Positions 23,886 through 35,972 of a stretch of 64,000 bases of DNA are shown here, piece by piece. Each line of letters starts with the position of its first letter. Position 1 is the first letter of the stretch. The DNA comes from Poa pratensis (Eukaryota > Streptophyta > Magnoliopsida > Poales > Poaceae). A model generated the notes under the pieces. The model saw only the letters and a list, made by a program, of their open reading frames with translations, made no database searches and was not told where the DNA came from. The translations under genes were made by a program, and so were the position numbers. The stretch lies in assembly GCA_947311845.1 (NCBI GenBank), contig CAMZMU010000080.1, positions 16,861,854 to 16,925,853 on the forward strand, given 5' to 3'.

Positions 23886-25510
23886 CCCTCCTAATATATT
23901 TGTCCCCCTTATAGTTTAAACCTATTTTTTTCCCGCACTTCTTTTCACGAACATTATCTATTTTTTCAGTCATGTGTGACCAGTCCCTGTCCCTTATGAA
24001 CAGATTTTTTTTGGCTTCTAATAGATTTCTCTCCGTTTAAATTTTCCCTATTATTTATTTTTCCACGTTTCTTCTTGCGAACATTACGCACAAATAGCGA
24101 CTTCAAAATTACTTATTTATTTCTACTCCCTAATTATCCCCTACTATATTTTTTTCTACTTTTACCTCACTTACATATTTATTTTTATTACTCTAAGACT
24201 GCTCGCTTACTTCCTATTTTCCCATTTTCTCCTACTCTATTTTTTTAACTTTTTATTTTATTTCCCTCATAAATTTATTTTTGCAAACTTAAAATTTATT
24301 ACTCATTTATTTGCAGATCCTGTTATCTTAATTCCCCACTTCTCTATATTCAAATTACCACTACTTTTTTTAAAAAAAACTTTTACTTCCCGTATATTTT
24401 TAAACTACTTCTTAACGGTTTACCACTACTTTTTTTTAAAAAAACTTTTACTTCCCGTATATTTTTTAACTACTTCTTAACGGTCTACATTGCGCACAAA
24501 TAGCGACTTCAAAATTACTTATTTATTTCTACTCCCTAATTATCCCCTACTATATCTTTTTTTTCTACTTTTACTCCCTTACATATTTATTTTCATATTG
24601 TTGTAAATTTATTTCTTTCGGACAACATTGTATAAAACTAAGAAAATCTCTTTTCCCGGAATACGCAAAAGGCAAGATAGTTAGACTTTGTATATAGATA
24701 GACAATTGGCATTTATGATTTAGAGCGTTTTCAACTTTCTGCCATATACCTCCACTATATGTTTTGTTTGGTTATAACACCACATAATTTCATATGTATT
24801 TAGTGCAATGGTTGTTCTTTAAATGTATAGATGTATTTTCCTGACCTCAGCCTTGCCACGTCTATCATTATGTGCGATTGTCCGTATATTTTTCTGACGA
24901 TATTCTTATGTCGAGAGGACCCACAAATGAGCATGTGAATTTCAACTTTGGGCATATTTTTATAATTATTGCTGCAGTTCTATTCAAAAAGTGCAGTTGT
25001 TCTCACAATACATTCATGTTGCTTCTTTTGCATAAGAAAAACAGAGTGTATCTAGCTGATTTAGAGATTCAACCATAAGATTCTTCATTTTTTTTGATCT
25101 CCTCTGGGTGAGGTCACGTTCATTTGGATTTTTATCTTCCACCGCCACCAAATACATCAACGGAGCAACATTAGAAGAACATCACTGATGTAGACATTAA
25201 CCTGCAGTACTCCTGCCACTTGATGTTGCCCTTTTAGTATTTGGTTCTCCTTTTATAATAAGGAAGTTATCTGTAGCAGTTTTACCATCCAGAGCTATAT
25301 TTTATATTTTATCTTCTTGTAATGTGCCACTATATATGAGATACTTCTACATGTATCATTTTTAATAATGCAACCACATTTATCTATGTAATCCTATGTA
25401 TACATTCCATCCCTGCATGTATTACTACCTAAGCATAGAAACACTCCATACTAAGGAAACCAATTGCAAGAAAAAATTACATCGATGCATCTAATACCAC
25501 TACACAAAGC
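23886..25510. other. AT-rich region with internal duplications, no gene
   Basis: A tandem pair of about 64 bases lies at 24358-24485 (each with 'acttttacttcccgtatatt' and 'cttcttaacgg'). A dispersed pair 'gcgcacaaatagcgacttc' is at about 24089 and 24492, each followed by the same 45 bases. No ORF with recognisable content. The region may be the inside of the Helitron whose 3' end follows, but no 5' end was fixed. Confidence 0.6.
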
Positions 25511-25512
25511 AA

Positions 25513-25553
25513 TGCAACGGGCGCGGCGGTGTCGCCGCGCGAAATTTTCCTAG
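25513..25553 (+). mobile_element. Helitron 3' terminus (hairpin plus CTAG)
   Basis: A perfect 8-bp stem GCGCGGCG/CGCCGCGC with loop GTGT lies at 25521-25540. It is followed by 'gaaatttt' and CTAG at 25550-25553, then T. A GC hairpin about 9-10 bases before a CTRR end and a T after it is the classical Helitron 3' end. The matching 5' TC end was not recognised upstream. The element itself is thus delimited on one side only. Confidence 0.75.
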
Positions 25554-25789
25554 TAAGCTGATCATAGCTCGTCGTTAAAAAAAAACACAAGTCTGATCAC
25601 AGCATGAACATTATTTTGCTGCTAGCGTTTTGTGCGTCAGGTTGTGCACTTGTGCCTGGTTGAATGAATTTTGAATGACGTGGCGGCACACGAGGCCCAG
25701 GAGCCTACCGGCCCGCTTGCAGGGCGAGTAATGGGCCGAGGCCTTGTATTGGGCGGCCACAATTCAGTGAGAGTGACCAGCATTGAGCC

Positions 25790-26154
25790 GAGCCGCGGAT
25801 GAACTTTGGCAAGAACAGCATTTCCGCCGCAATTTCGCAAGAATTTCCTCCCCGTCCCAAACCCTCCTTACCAATCCCCTCTCCCGTAGATCGGCCGGCG
25901 GCGGCGGCTGCAAATGAGGCTCTGAAGCCAAACCATCTCTCGCGGCCCACCACCGCTCTGCCCTAGAGCCGCCGCCATGGCACCATTGGTCGCTTACGTC
26001 GCCGCCGAAGCCTCCCCTCTCCCAAGACCCAACTCCTCCACCTCTCACGCGCTCGCCGCCAACCCCATCCTACCTCGTCGCCGCCGTCCCTAACGTACCT
26101 CGTCGCGTCATCCCGTCGCTTCTGCCTCGGCCCCGACCCGCGGTCTTGCCCATC
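25790..26154 (+). promoter_or_regulatory. Probable GC-rich 5' exon (leader) of hAT-derived gene A
   Basis: A GC-rich stretch with a strong donor (CATCG|GTGAGC) ends at 26154, as in a grass first exon. An ATG in good context at 25978 reads only 37 codons to a stop. The exon is therefore either untranslated or uses another frame. The next recognised exon begins at 27379. No BED finger exon was found between. Confidence 0.4.
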
Positions 26155-27378
26155 GGTGAGCATTTTTTATTTACCTTCTGTCGTCCGGTGATTAGTTAAA
26201 CCCCACTGGCTTGCACAAAAATTTCTTGTACCTATGGCACACCATCTAGGTGCGCGCCTACAAGAAATAGGTGGAACTGTGATCGGTAGCCCTGATCAGG
26301 GCTCTGGCTGAACAGAGGGGGGAGAGCCCTTTAGGTTAATATACTACATGAAAGGATTCATTTTCCCCCAGTTTTTGTTTAGGTTTGGCCGATTCGGAGC
26401 CCTGTAAGTGATACTCAGACTCCGACATGGGTACCGGAATCCGACTCGGATTCGGGTGTCTGATTTAGCAAATAGAATTCTAGAAATGGCAAATATCCTA
26501 CACGGATTCGGGTGTCCGATTCCGCAAAATATATTATGGCCCGTGTTTCCGTGTAGCACTGCTTTTTTAGTCCATAAAAGTTAGCAAGAAGCATATGGCT
26601 AGGCTTGATTAGCACTTTAGCAGAGAAAGTTTTCTTTTTTCATCTTGGGTGGTGGGGGCTCATATACAGATTAATATGGTTTGGTGGTAATTAGCTCTTG
26701 CACAGAAAAAGGTAATTCTGTTGCGGGTGACTAGTTTGTGTAGAAGTTGGCTTTGAAGGGGACAGGCTAATGCCCAACTTGGTTGCCCTTCCCTTCTTTA
26801 GTGAAATTATAGAGCTCCACGCCAGCTTTAATCATGTAGCTTGTTATAGAATATAACTAGTCTGTAGATATTACCAAATTGCTCGGTTCGTATTGCGAAA
26901 ATAACCAATGTTTTTACTTATATTGGAACATTTTGTACGGTTCATGCGGGAACTCACTAGACAATTATTTGTATCTTCAAGGAAGAATTATGTCATCTAT
27001 CAATTTAATTACATACTTCTGGAAGGTGGTATGTTGAAGATGGGAAATCTTCAACTGCCTTGTCATGGTTACTGTTCATGCATCATATATTTGGAAAATA
27101 TTTATTGCCTCATGGCGACCGTAAACTTTTTATTCATGAAAACTCATGGCTTTGTCTTTTGGCTGTTAATAAATGTGTTCCGGACTATAGATAATACCTT
27201 CGCATACTGTTCCTTGATGCCAGTTGGACGGAACTAAACATTACATCAAGTAGTATTGTTTATTATCTTCTGCGTTGTATGTCATGTGAGGTCTTGCTAT
27301 GTGAGAATCCGGTAATATATGAGAACTGCGCTTTGGATACGTGACTGCTAGGAATAATAAAGGTGTTAATTATTGCAG

Positions 27379-29254
27379 GGAGGCCAGACTTTAGAAGCCA
27401 CTTGCCCTCACTATCAAAATCCTTGTCCCACAAACAAGAAGACAAAAACATCTTCAGGACAGCGAGTTAACTCTAGTTCCTCTGTGGACATGCCTTCTGC
27501 ATCACAGATACAACAATTGGAACCATTAATGGAAGCAAGTGCTCACTCTGATTCTCTAGCAGCAAAAGCAATGCGAAAGTTCATCTTTGAAGTTGGACTT
27601 GGGCCTGATGTTCTATACTCCACATCTTTCAAGGAGACGGTTCATGCTATTGCCAATAAGGTTCAGGTTGCAATTCCCACATATGAATCAATGCTGCGGG
27701 AGGAATTAAAAGAAACAGAGAGCCGTGCAAGGGAACTCAAGCAAGAATGGGAGAAAAGTGGTTGCAGTGTAATTCTAGATAGTTGGGGGAGCCAATGTGG
27801 TACAAAAAGCTTCGTAAGCGTTTTGGTGCATTGCAGGAAAGGCATATTGTTCCTCAGATCCATAGATGTCTCTGCAATCATAGATGACGTGGATATGCTA
27901 GAAGAAATGCTTTCTCGTGTGGTTGATGATGTTGGCGCCAGCAACATAGTTCAAGTTGTCATAAATGACGCATCACCATATATGCAAAATGCAAGGCATA
28001 GAGTGCTAAAGAAACATAACCATTCATTCTTCTTCCCGCTGTGTGCTGACTTTTGCATAAACTTTCTGCTTGAGAATATTGCAGCACTTGATCACATCAG
28101 TGAGGTTCTAACGAAGGCAAAGGAAATAACAAGGTTTATATATGGCAATCAGCTACCAAATAAACTGGTAGGAAGGTATGTTGAAGGCGGTGAGATTCTG
28201 AGCAATTCTTGTTTGAAATCCGTTGCAGCGTTCATGACATTACAGAGGTTAGTTTCTGAGAGAGTAAATCTAGTGGAGATGTTTAGCTCGCCTGAATGGG
28301 ATTCCTCTGGTTGGGCTGATAGCAGTTCGTTCTGGTATATCTGCCGCATCGTAAAGACAGATGATGCATTTTGGTGTGCTGCTGCTGACGTTTTGAAGGT
28401 TGCAATTCCATTTGTCAATGTGTTGTTTAAACTAGAACGTGAAGATTGTCCAATGGGTATCTTGTATGACGCCATGGATAGTGCTAAAGAAGAGATAATG
28501 CACAATCATGGAGATAAACATGGTGATATTTTGCCTTGGGTTGACAAGATATGGGATATTTACTTGCATACCCCACTGCATGCTGCTGGTCATATGCTAA
28601 ACCCAAGGGTCTTTTACAAAGATCCTGCCTGTGATGATCCTGAGATCATCAGTGGTATTGAGGCCTGCATGACTCAAATGGCCCATGGTCATTATGATCG
28701 AAAGAAACTGGAAGCACAAATTGAAGTATATAAAAGAAAATTGGGTTCTTTGGATTCAGATTCAGCAATTCAGGAAATGATGGAAATACCACAAGGTGAA
28801 GTAGAGCCCATTCTCTCGTGTTCTTTTGAAAGTTCCCACTCATTTCACTCCACTTCGGCTTCCAGAATGTTAACAAATTCATTCCGATCATTGTTACTTC
28901 ATTCGTATTAAAAGAGTGGAATTAAGCTCTGACCCAGTATTCCTTCAAATTGCAGTTCGTTGGTGGTCGGTGCATGGGACTGGCACACCTGAGCTGCAAA
29001 CCTTTGCGACACGGATCTTAAGCCAAACATGCTTTGGCGCTAAAAGGTACAACATCGACTGGCACGTATCCGAGAAGGTGCATAATCCGAAGCCACATGA
29101 TAACCAAGACATGTACCGTGGGCTGGAGTATGTCCACTACAATATGCGTTTCGCCAGTGCTGAACCACTCGTAAGTGGTATTTCTGGGGATCGGATTGGT
29201 AAACCCAACAGACATCTGGGTGATTGGATCTGGGATCCGCAGTACCACCATTGA
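27379..29254 (+). CDS. hAT-derived transposase-like protein, copy A
   Basis: Two exons: 27379-28795 and 28956-29254 (GT-AG, phase 1). The first carries a DUF659-type core. It has AKAMRKFIFEVGLGPDVLYS, TYESMLREELKE, the CSVILDSWGSQCG segment, FLRSIDVSAII, VVINDASPYMQNARH, and TRFIYGNQLPNKLVGRY. The second carries the hAT dimerisation domain (VRWWSVHGTGTPELQ, ILSQTCFGAKRYNIDW, YVHYNMRF). Unlike copy D no BED zinc finger is seen before it, and the start codon lies in an unrecognised upstream exon. The family is known in plants as domesticated hAT proteins. Whether this copy is a host gene or a decayed transposon is open. No terminal inverted repeats or 8-bp duplication were seen. No frame break in 1.7 kb suggests selection or recent origin. 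Confidence 0.75.
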
Positions 29255-30291
29255 CGGTGCACCGTCTAGACTCTGGAGCATTGCGTGCGTCTCCTTTTCT
29301 TTTTGGTAATTTGGTGTGATCGTGATCGTGCCTGTACTCTTGCAGTTCTATTTCTCGACAATCATCAGAGCCAGGTGGACAGTCATTTTCCATAGAAACC
29401 AACTGTGGCTAATTGTGTTGTAACAGAATATATTGTTTGTGAAAACATATAGAGATATCAGACACCTCTTTGGAACCCCAGAAATTACTTAATTGTTTTT
29501 TCTACATTTCACTTGCATTGATTCCTTTCATACAAAGCAACACAAATATGTCATGCATAAACTGGCATCTTTTCCTGGAGAAATTTTAATAGTACCAACC
29601 ATACGATTATAATCCATTGAAGTTGAAATGATTGATTTGTGGCTGCATGACCAGTTCACAAAACAAAGCATGAAAGTCCTTTTTTTTTTTTTGAAACGAT
29701 GCAAAAGATGTCATTTTTTTAACGAAAATGCATGGGAGCTGCTTTTCATTGACCATGAATGCACTCATGTGACAATTCACAGGGCTCACTTGTTTTTGCT
29801 CGTATGACGCCAAATGCTTCCAGATTGTATTTCATGACGTCCAAGGAGCTAGCAGTTTAAACAAAAAAATGTACCTGTGCTTGTGTGGCTGTGCTGCCAG
29901 AAAAGCAGCACCAATGGGCTTTCCCAAGGAGAAAACCAAAACTGTAAAAAAAGCCCGAGTCCAACAGCACCAAGTTGCTTAAAGACATGAACATGAAAGC
30001 TCTACCTAACCCCCAATATGAACGAATCCAGAGTAGAGTATAAAACTTGATAAAACTACAAAATTTATCAGCAGTCCACGGATAAAACTTGATGATTCAA
30101 CGAAAGTTCAAGAGGAAAAAACATTGAAATTCAGCAGACTACAACAGTATCAAGACATGCCACTAGTGGGGCATTCGACAGATTACCGCTGCACATGGAG
30201 ATGAACCTGCCACTAGCAGGGGCACACACATAACAAACTGGAGTGAAAGCCTTGCTCCAGACTGAACGCCGTATCAATGGCGATCAGCACC
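29255..30291. other. Intergenic spacer between convergent copies A and B
   Basis: Holds the 3' regions of two genes that point at each other. A T-run followed by 'gaaacgatgcaaaagat' near 29680 looks like the inverted poly-A tail of a retroposon fragment, but no body was recognised. Otherwise nothing seen. Confidence 0.5.
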
Positions 30292-32856
30292 CTATCTCGG
30301 TGCTGCAATCCAGTCATCCAGTACCGTGGTCACCCCATCATGCCGAGCCACAGAAGAACCATCTAGGCGAGGGGTGGCATGGGCAAGAATGAGGTTGTAG
30401 TGGACGTACTCCATTTGGCAGAACCTCTGATGCTCAAGTGATGTCCGCTTCGACCGCTCAACATGCAGCTTCTCGGATAAGCTCCAGTCTATGTTGTACC
30501 TGGTAGCTCCGAAGCACGTCTGGCTCAAGATCCGTTTCGCCATGGTTTGCAGATGGGGTGTGCGAGCACCGTGCGTTGACCACCATTGCACTGTGATTTC
30601 AAGTAAAAATGTGGTAAGAAACGATTCCTGTATTTTGGTATGAACAAATATGATAATGATCTCAGTGGGATAAGTTGGAATTTGAAACTTTTTTCTTTCT
30701 ACATGGAATTTAAGGGGGGCATATATTCCAGTTTGCGACAAACAACATCAGAGGGAAAATCCGCAACTCCTCGCAAACAAGTCATATGTATTTTTTCTAA
30801 CTTGAGACTTCTACTATTTACTTAAATAACTATGTTGACAAGTTAGACTAACACAAAAAGGTTGATCATTGTACACATATAGGATATTCTTACTATGAAT
30901 AGAAGTCCATTTTACACAAATGGGATTCTGACTATGAATAAAAGTGCATGATATGATATATTTGTGTCATGTCCACATACTAAATATGTTGGCGCAATGT
31001 ATGTTACAGTGCAGAAATGCACATGTCAGATTTGTGGAGGGCCTCGAGACATTATTTCAGCTTGCTCTAATTACTGGAAAAATCTAGCGCGCTTGACACA
31101 TGAATGTCACTATGGTCACAGTAACTTCTTAATGAGGGGGCATTTTGTAAGAGATTAGGATGTAGTTTACCTTGTGGTATTCCCATTATTTGCTGATATG
31201 CAGGAACTGAATCGAAAGAACCCAACTTTCGTTGGTACAATTCCAATTGTGCAGCCGCTTTTCTGATATCGTGAAGAACCTGGCCAGGTGGGTTATACAT
31301 GTCGTGATGCCGCTGCTGATCTCAGCATCATGACGGAATCGGTGTGAGTAAAATATCCTTGGATTCAGCATATGACCAGCAGCATGGAGTGGGGAATGCA
31401 AGTAACCATCCCATATTCTGTCAACCTCAGCCCAAGAATCACCATGATTACCTCCAAGGTTGCGCTTTATGTCTTCTTTTGCAGTATCCATGGTGTCATA
31501 CAAGATACCCATTGGACAAATGTCAGATTCCAGTTTATACAACACGCTGACAAGTGGACTTGTAACCTTCACAACGTCAGCAGCAGCATGCCAAAATGCA
31601 TCGTTTGTCATTACTATACCAGAGATATGTCCGAACAAGTTACTAGAAGCCGTCCAAACAGAGGAATCCCATGCAGGCGAGTTAAACATATTCACTAGGT
31701 TTACTCTCGCAGAAACTAACCTCTCTAATGTGATGAACACTGCAACAAATTTCAGAGAAGAACTGCTCAGAATCTCCTCCTGAACGTATCTTTCTTTAAG
31801 TTCCATTGGCAGCGCATGGCTATATATAAATCTTGTAATTTCCTTTGCCTTCATTAGGACCTCACTGACATTTTTGGATGCTGCTATTTTCTCAAGCAGA
31901 AGGTTGATGCAATGGTCAGCACACAGTGCAAAGAAGAACGGATGGTCATAATGCTCTAGCACATAATGTCGTGCTGTCTGCATATATGGGGACACATCAT
32001 TTGTGATAATCTGAACAATGTTGTGGGCACCAACATCATCAACCACAAGAATAAGAATTGCCTTTAGCAAATCCACGTCCTCGATGATGGTAGAGACATC
32101 CATGGATCTGAGGAACATCATACCTTTGCTGCAATAAACCAAGACACTTATGTAACTTTTGCCACATTGGCCCTTCCAAGTATCCAAAATTACACTGCAG
32201 CCACTTCTTCGCCACTCTTGCCTGAGTTCCCTTTCAAGATTATCTGTTTCTTTTAGTTGCTGCAGAATAGATTCATTAGTAGGCATTGCAGCCTCTGGCA
32301 CATGGACAAGCGCGTCAATCATCTCCTTGAAAGATGAAGAATGGAGAACACCAGGCTCAAGTCCAGCTTCGGAGATGAACCTGCTCACTGATTTTGCTGC
32401 AGGGGAATCCAAGTGATCCTCTGTCTTCACTAAGGGCTTCGGTTCACACAAACTTTGTGTGGTTTCCATTTTCACTGGATTCATCAAATCCGTTGTGTAC
32501 TGAAGAAAGCAGCGGTTACTGGACATATTTGTCTGCAGATGTGGTTCCTGAAGTTGAGTAGATGGAATGGCTGGGCTTGTCAGAGGAACCCCTTCATGTT
32601 TCGGTTTGTCCATTTTTCCTAAGAATCCAGTATTTCTTGCGATCTTCAAGTGAACTCTTCAACCTTGCCCTGACACTTCAAGGAACTATGTTAGTATGTT
32701 GCACGGACAAACATTCCCCCTGATGCCTACCAAATGGTTCTCCAGACCGTTGTATCCTGATACCTTGCAGCTCACCTTCAAGACTTTCTCATCGATAGTT
32801 TTGCCATGCCTTTCCTTTTCACAATTCCTTGCCTGAAGATCTTGTGCGGAACAAAC
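30292..32856 (-). pseudogene. hAT-derived transposase-like gene, copy B, broken
   Basis: Two exons on the minus strand: 32856-31171 and 30590-30292. The second exon is 299 bases, exactly as in copies A and D. The core shows FISEAGLEPGVLHSSSF, CSVILDTWKGQCG, MFLRSMDVSTII, IITNDVSPYMQTARHY and TRFIYSHALPMELKERY. The dimerisation domain shows VQWWSTHGARTPHLQ and ILSQTCFGATRYNIDW. Three defects are seen against copy D. A 15-base deletion near 32770 removes the second cysteine of the BED finger. An insertion near 32680 shifts the frame just after the finger. A loss of one G in a GGG run near 31285 shifts the frame before the end of exon 1. The first usable Met is at 32649. The product would lack DNA-binding by the finger. 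Confidence 0.75.
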
Positions 32857-33409
32857 CTAAAGAAAAGCAACGAGATATGCTTCTGTGGTGCAAAAATGAT
32901 TAAAAAAAATAACAATTCCTAATTTCCAAAATATGTCTAACACATATTAAGAACAAATGGTGCTTCCTCTCCAACATGAGAGCAAATACTATGAACATAA
33001 ATTTACCATATGCAAACACAAAAATACTGAGATCGAACTAAACACACAGTTTACTCGATGGAACAGTTTATTCCTTATAACTCACTTCAGGAAGAGCACA
33101 CAGAGACATGGGGTCTAGAGTTTACAATGTATTTACCACCTACCAACAGATTAAAGACATGAAATTGTTCAGAAATAACAAGTTTATTGTCACCAGGGCA
33201 AAAACTCAATGGGCATCAGCACAATGAATTAACAGTAACCATAATAGAACAGCTCAAGAATTGGCTACTTCCGGAAATATGTACTAGTAACTACTAACTA
33301 GTACATTGACCAAAACAGATTTTAAAAACAATGCCCATTTTCTCAAGGGCCTTTCAGAGTCAAACATTACGCTACCCAGCTCCTGACTCCTGAGCTTCTA
33401 ATTCTAAAC
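32857..33409. other. Upstream intron of copy B
   Basis: Sequence similar to the intron ahead of the BED exon in copy D on the other strand, for example the 'gacatggggtc' and 'cagtttattcc' blocks near 33060-33115 that pair with 40230-40290. The shared introns show duplication at DNA level, not retrocopying. Confidence 0.6.
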
Positions 33410-33841
33410 CTAAATGTGGAAAGGGGGCTTTCCTGAGAGCGCTCTAGTTCGCCCAAATGCCTTCCTTGACTGCGCTAGGGATCGAAATACACTCCCTATT
33501 TCTCCTTTCCTCGGCTTCTATTCAAGTATTATACATTATAATTTATATCGTGAGAGAGATTTTGGTTTTACCATTTTTGTCCCCTCCAGCGCGAGGACCA
33601 GAGGCGGCCGCCGCGCCGCACCTCGACGACCTCGTGTCCTGGCTCCCCGGGGCTGGGGCTGGGGCTGGGGGATCCTCCGACAGAGGCGCCAGGGCTTGGC
33701 GGCGATGAGCCCAGCTTCGCCGCCTGCATCCTCTCCTTGCTGCGTTCTCATCAGCGCGGCGGTGAGAGGAGGGAAGATGGAAGAGGCGGCAAGGACGAGG
33801 AAGGAAGAGTGGGCGGGTGGGCTTGTTTCACTGATGAAGGG
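33410..33841 (-). promoter_or_regulatory. 5' exon or leader region of copy B
   Basis: It is the inverted counterpart of 39140-39480 at copy D. Both have 'aaaatggtaaaaccaaaatc' and then 'cttgaatagaagccg', with about 25 extra AT bases in B. GC-rich with a possible short coding frame. The start codon of the family could not be fixed from it. Confidence 0.5.
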
Positions 33842-33850
33842 CTAGCCTAT

Positions 33851-35120
33851 GGGAAGTGCTAGGCGTCCCCCGGGGGATCTGGGGGAAAAATCCTCCGGGT
33901 CCCCCTGCCGACACGTGTCCCTCTTCCTGACCCAAAATCGCACCAAATCCCGCTTTTGCTACCGTGTAGCAAATAATTACCCGCTTTTGCTCCCTTGTAG
34001 CAAAAACGATTCGCGCAGAAAATAGAAAATGAAAAGACTGACCTCGCCGGAGATTTCGTAGCAACAAAAATGTGCTACTGTAGCAAAATCGACTTCGCCG
34101 GAGACATCGACGAAGACCTCGCCGGAAAACATCGTAGCAATTTTTTTAATCTATTGTAGCAAAATCACATAACAATAATAGCAAAAATATTGTTATATTG
34201 TAGCATCGCAGCAAAAATTCTTACGACGAGGTTCTCTGATGAGACTTATGATGCAAACAGCAGAACAAATTGAAGCAAAAAATTCTTCTTATAATGCAAA
34301 TTCACAGAACGTATGATGCACAAATTCTGACATGAACATAACCTCGTAGCAAAAACATTGTGCTATTTTAGCAAAAAAACGAAACTACTGTAGCAAAAAA
34401 AATTACAGTATCGTAGCAACAAAAATTCCGGCCAGGTCCTCCGATGGCAGCAGCTCCCCTCGACGCAGGTCCATCCCCACACAAGGCGGCGCTGCAGGAA
34501 GCCCCGGGACGGGCGGCACGGGAGTTCAGCGAGGTGAGGGTGGGCGCCGCCGGGCATGGAGGCTGCAGGGGCGGAGCCGTTCCTTGGCGCTGGGCCTCGA
34601 GAGCCTGCGGGCAGGAGCAGCAGGTCGTGTCGGAAAGTCGTCGCCGCCGCCGCCCTCCAGAACAAGCAGCACGGGCTCTAGCACCGGCCGGTGTGGGAGG
34701 TCGGGGAGGGGCAGCGCCGACGCAAGAGGTCGGGGAGGGGCGGGGACCTGGAGCAGCGCGGCCAGAGGAGGGGAGCCCGTCCCGGTGGCGGCGGGGTGCA
34801 GGGGAGCCCCGTCCCGGCGGCTACGGGACACGCAGGGGAGCGGGCGCAGGGGATCAGTCCCGAAGGCGGAGGGGCGCAGAGGGCCCGTCCCGGCGGCCGC
34901 GGCGCATGAAGTCCGTCCGTCGGCAGCGGCGGTGGCGGCGGTCCCGGCGGCGGCGCTCAGGAGATCTCGTGGTGGTCGGTGGTTGCTCGGGCGAGTGGAT
35001 AGGGACGAGGACGTGGTGGTCTGGTGGATGGAGACGAATGGTGGTGATGAGGCCCATCCAACGGCTGCGCATGCGGAGGATGACAGCCCAGGATCCCCCG
35101 GATGACTACAAACTTTTCCC
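33851..35120. mobile_element. Non-autonomous Mutator-like element (MULE), 1270 bp
   Basis: The 9-base sequence CTAGCCTAT is found directly outside both ends (33842-33850 and 35121-35129), the duplication size of Mutator elements. The ends begin GGGAA and share an imperfect inverted repeat of about 30 bases, with 'ccgggggatc' near position 18-28 from each side. The left 500 bases are AT-rich with many 'tagcaaaa' units. The right 680 bases are GC-rich. No transposase is encoded. The GC-rich part could be captured gene sequence (Pack-MULE), but no protein was recognised in it. It sits at the far end of the leader of copy B. Confidence 0.88.
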
Positions 35121-35185
35121 CTAGCCTATGCTCGTTGGAACATAAAAAGAACGAGAAAAGAAAGTAGAAAAGTATTTTTTTGGAC

Positions 35186-35584
35186 ATAGGGATTTTGGCT
35201 CCTGATCCCTCCAATTTAAAAAATCCGAAAATCATATTTATGGGTTTCAAAAAATTATGAACAAAAATCCGGGTGTAGCCAATAGTATATACCAGAAGAG
35301 TGCAAAATATCAACTTTTTTTTTTTTGTATTTTGAGCTACACAAAAATGATAAATTTTGGATCTAAATATGCATATTTGCAAATCTCAAAGTTTTACCGG
35401 ACTTTGTTATTTTTTTGTAGCCCACGATATAAAGTATGTCAAATTGACATTTTGCACGTTTATGAGATACACCATTGGCTACACCCGTAAAAAATTTCAG
35501 AATTTTTTGAAACTCACAAATATAATTTTCAATTTTTTTAAATGTCAGGAGCACTGGACCTCGGGAGCAAATAACACTTTCCCT
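35186..35584. mobile_element. Foldback element with long inverted arms (family 1)
   Basis: The left arm ('ggctcctgatccctcc', 'aaaatcatatttatgggttt', 'cgggtgtagccaatag') pairs with the inverted right arm ('gctcccgaggtcc', 'aaattatatttgtgagttt', 'cgggtgtagccaatgg'). The arms are about 170 bases each with a short AT-rich centre. It is a MITE-like foldback unit with no coding capacity. One arm of the same family is seen alone at 62385-62455. Confidence 0.75.
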
Positions 35585-35972
35585 TTTTTGGGGGAAGTCT
35601 TTCTTTTATACTTATTTACTGAGTTGCACTGCTCCATGAGACCACCTGCATCCGCTCTCTGGAGCCCACAAGGAAGAAGGTGTGAAGTAAATTAAAGGTA
35701 CTTCCTATCTTTTTGGTCATTATTGTGACTAGATTCACGCTCCTGCATCCTGGATGTATTCGGCCACGACTAAATCTAGCCCTCTATCTATCTCGAGGGA
35801 TTCAACGCTTGAAGATCTATTTTTTGAGTGAAGGGATTTCCATCAAAATTCTTGAAAATTAAAATACATTGTGCACTCCCAAATTTGGATTTACTTAGAT
35901 CTAGATCTACTCTCTAAGGAGGTGACCAAAATGATAGTCAATAAATATATTTGATGCTCTAAATGAATCAGT

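Noticed and set aside
34444..35124. 226-codon frame in the Mutator-like element
   Set aside because: Arg/Gly-rich low-complexity product of GC-rich DNA that ends at the element border. No protein family recognised.
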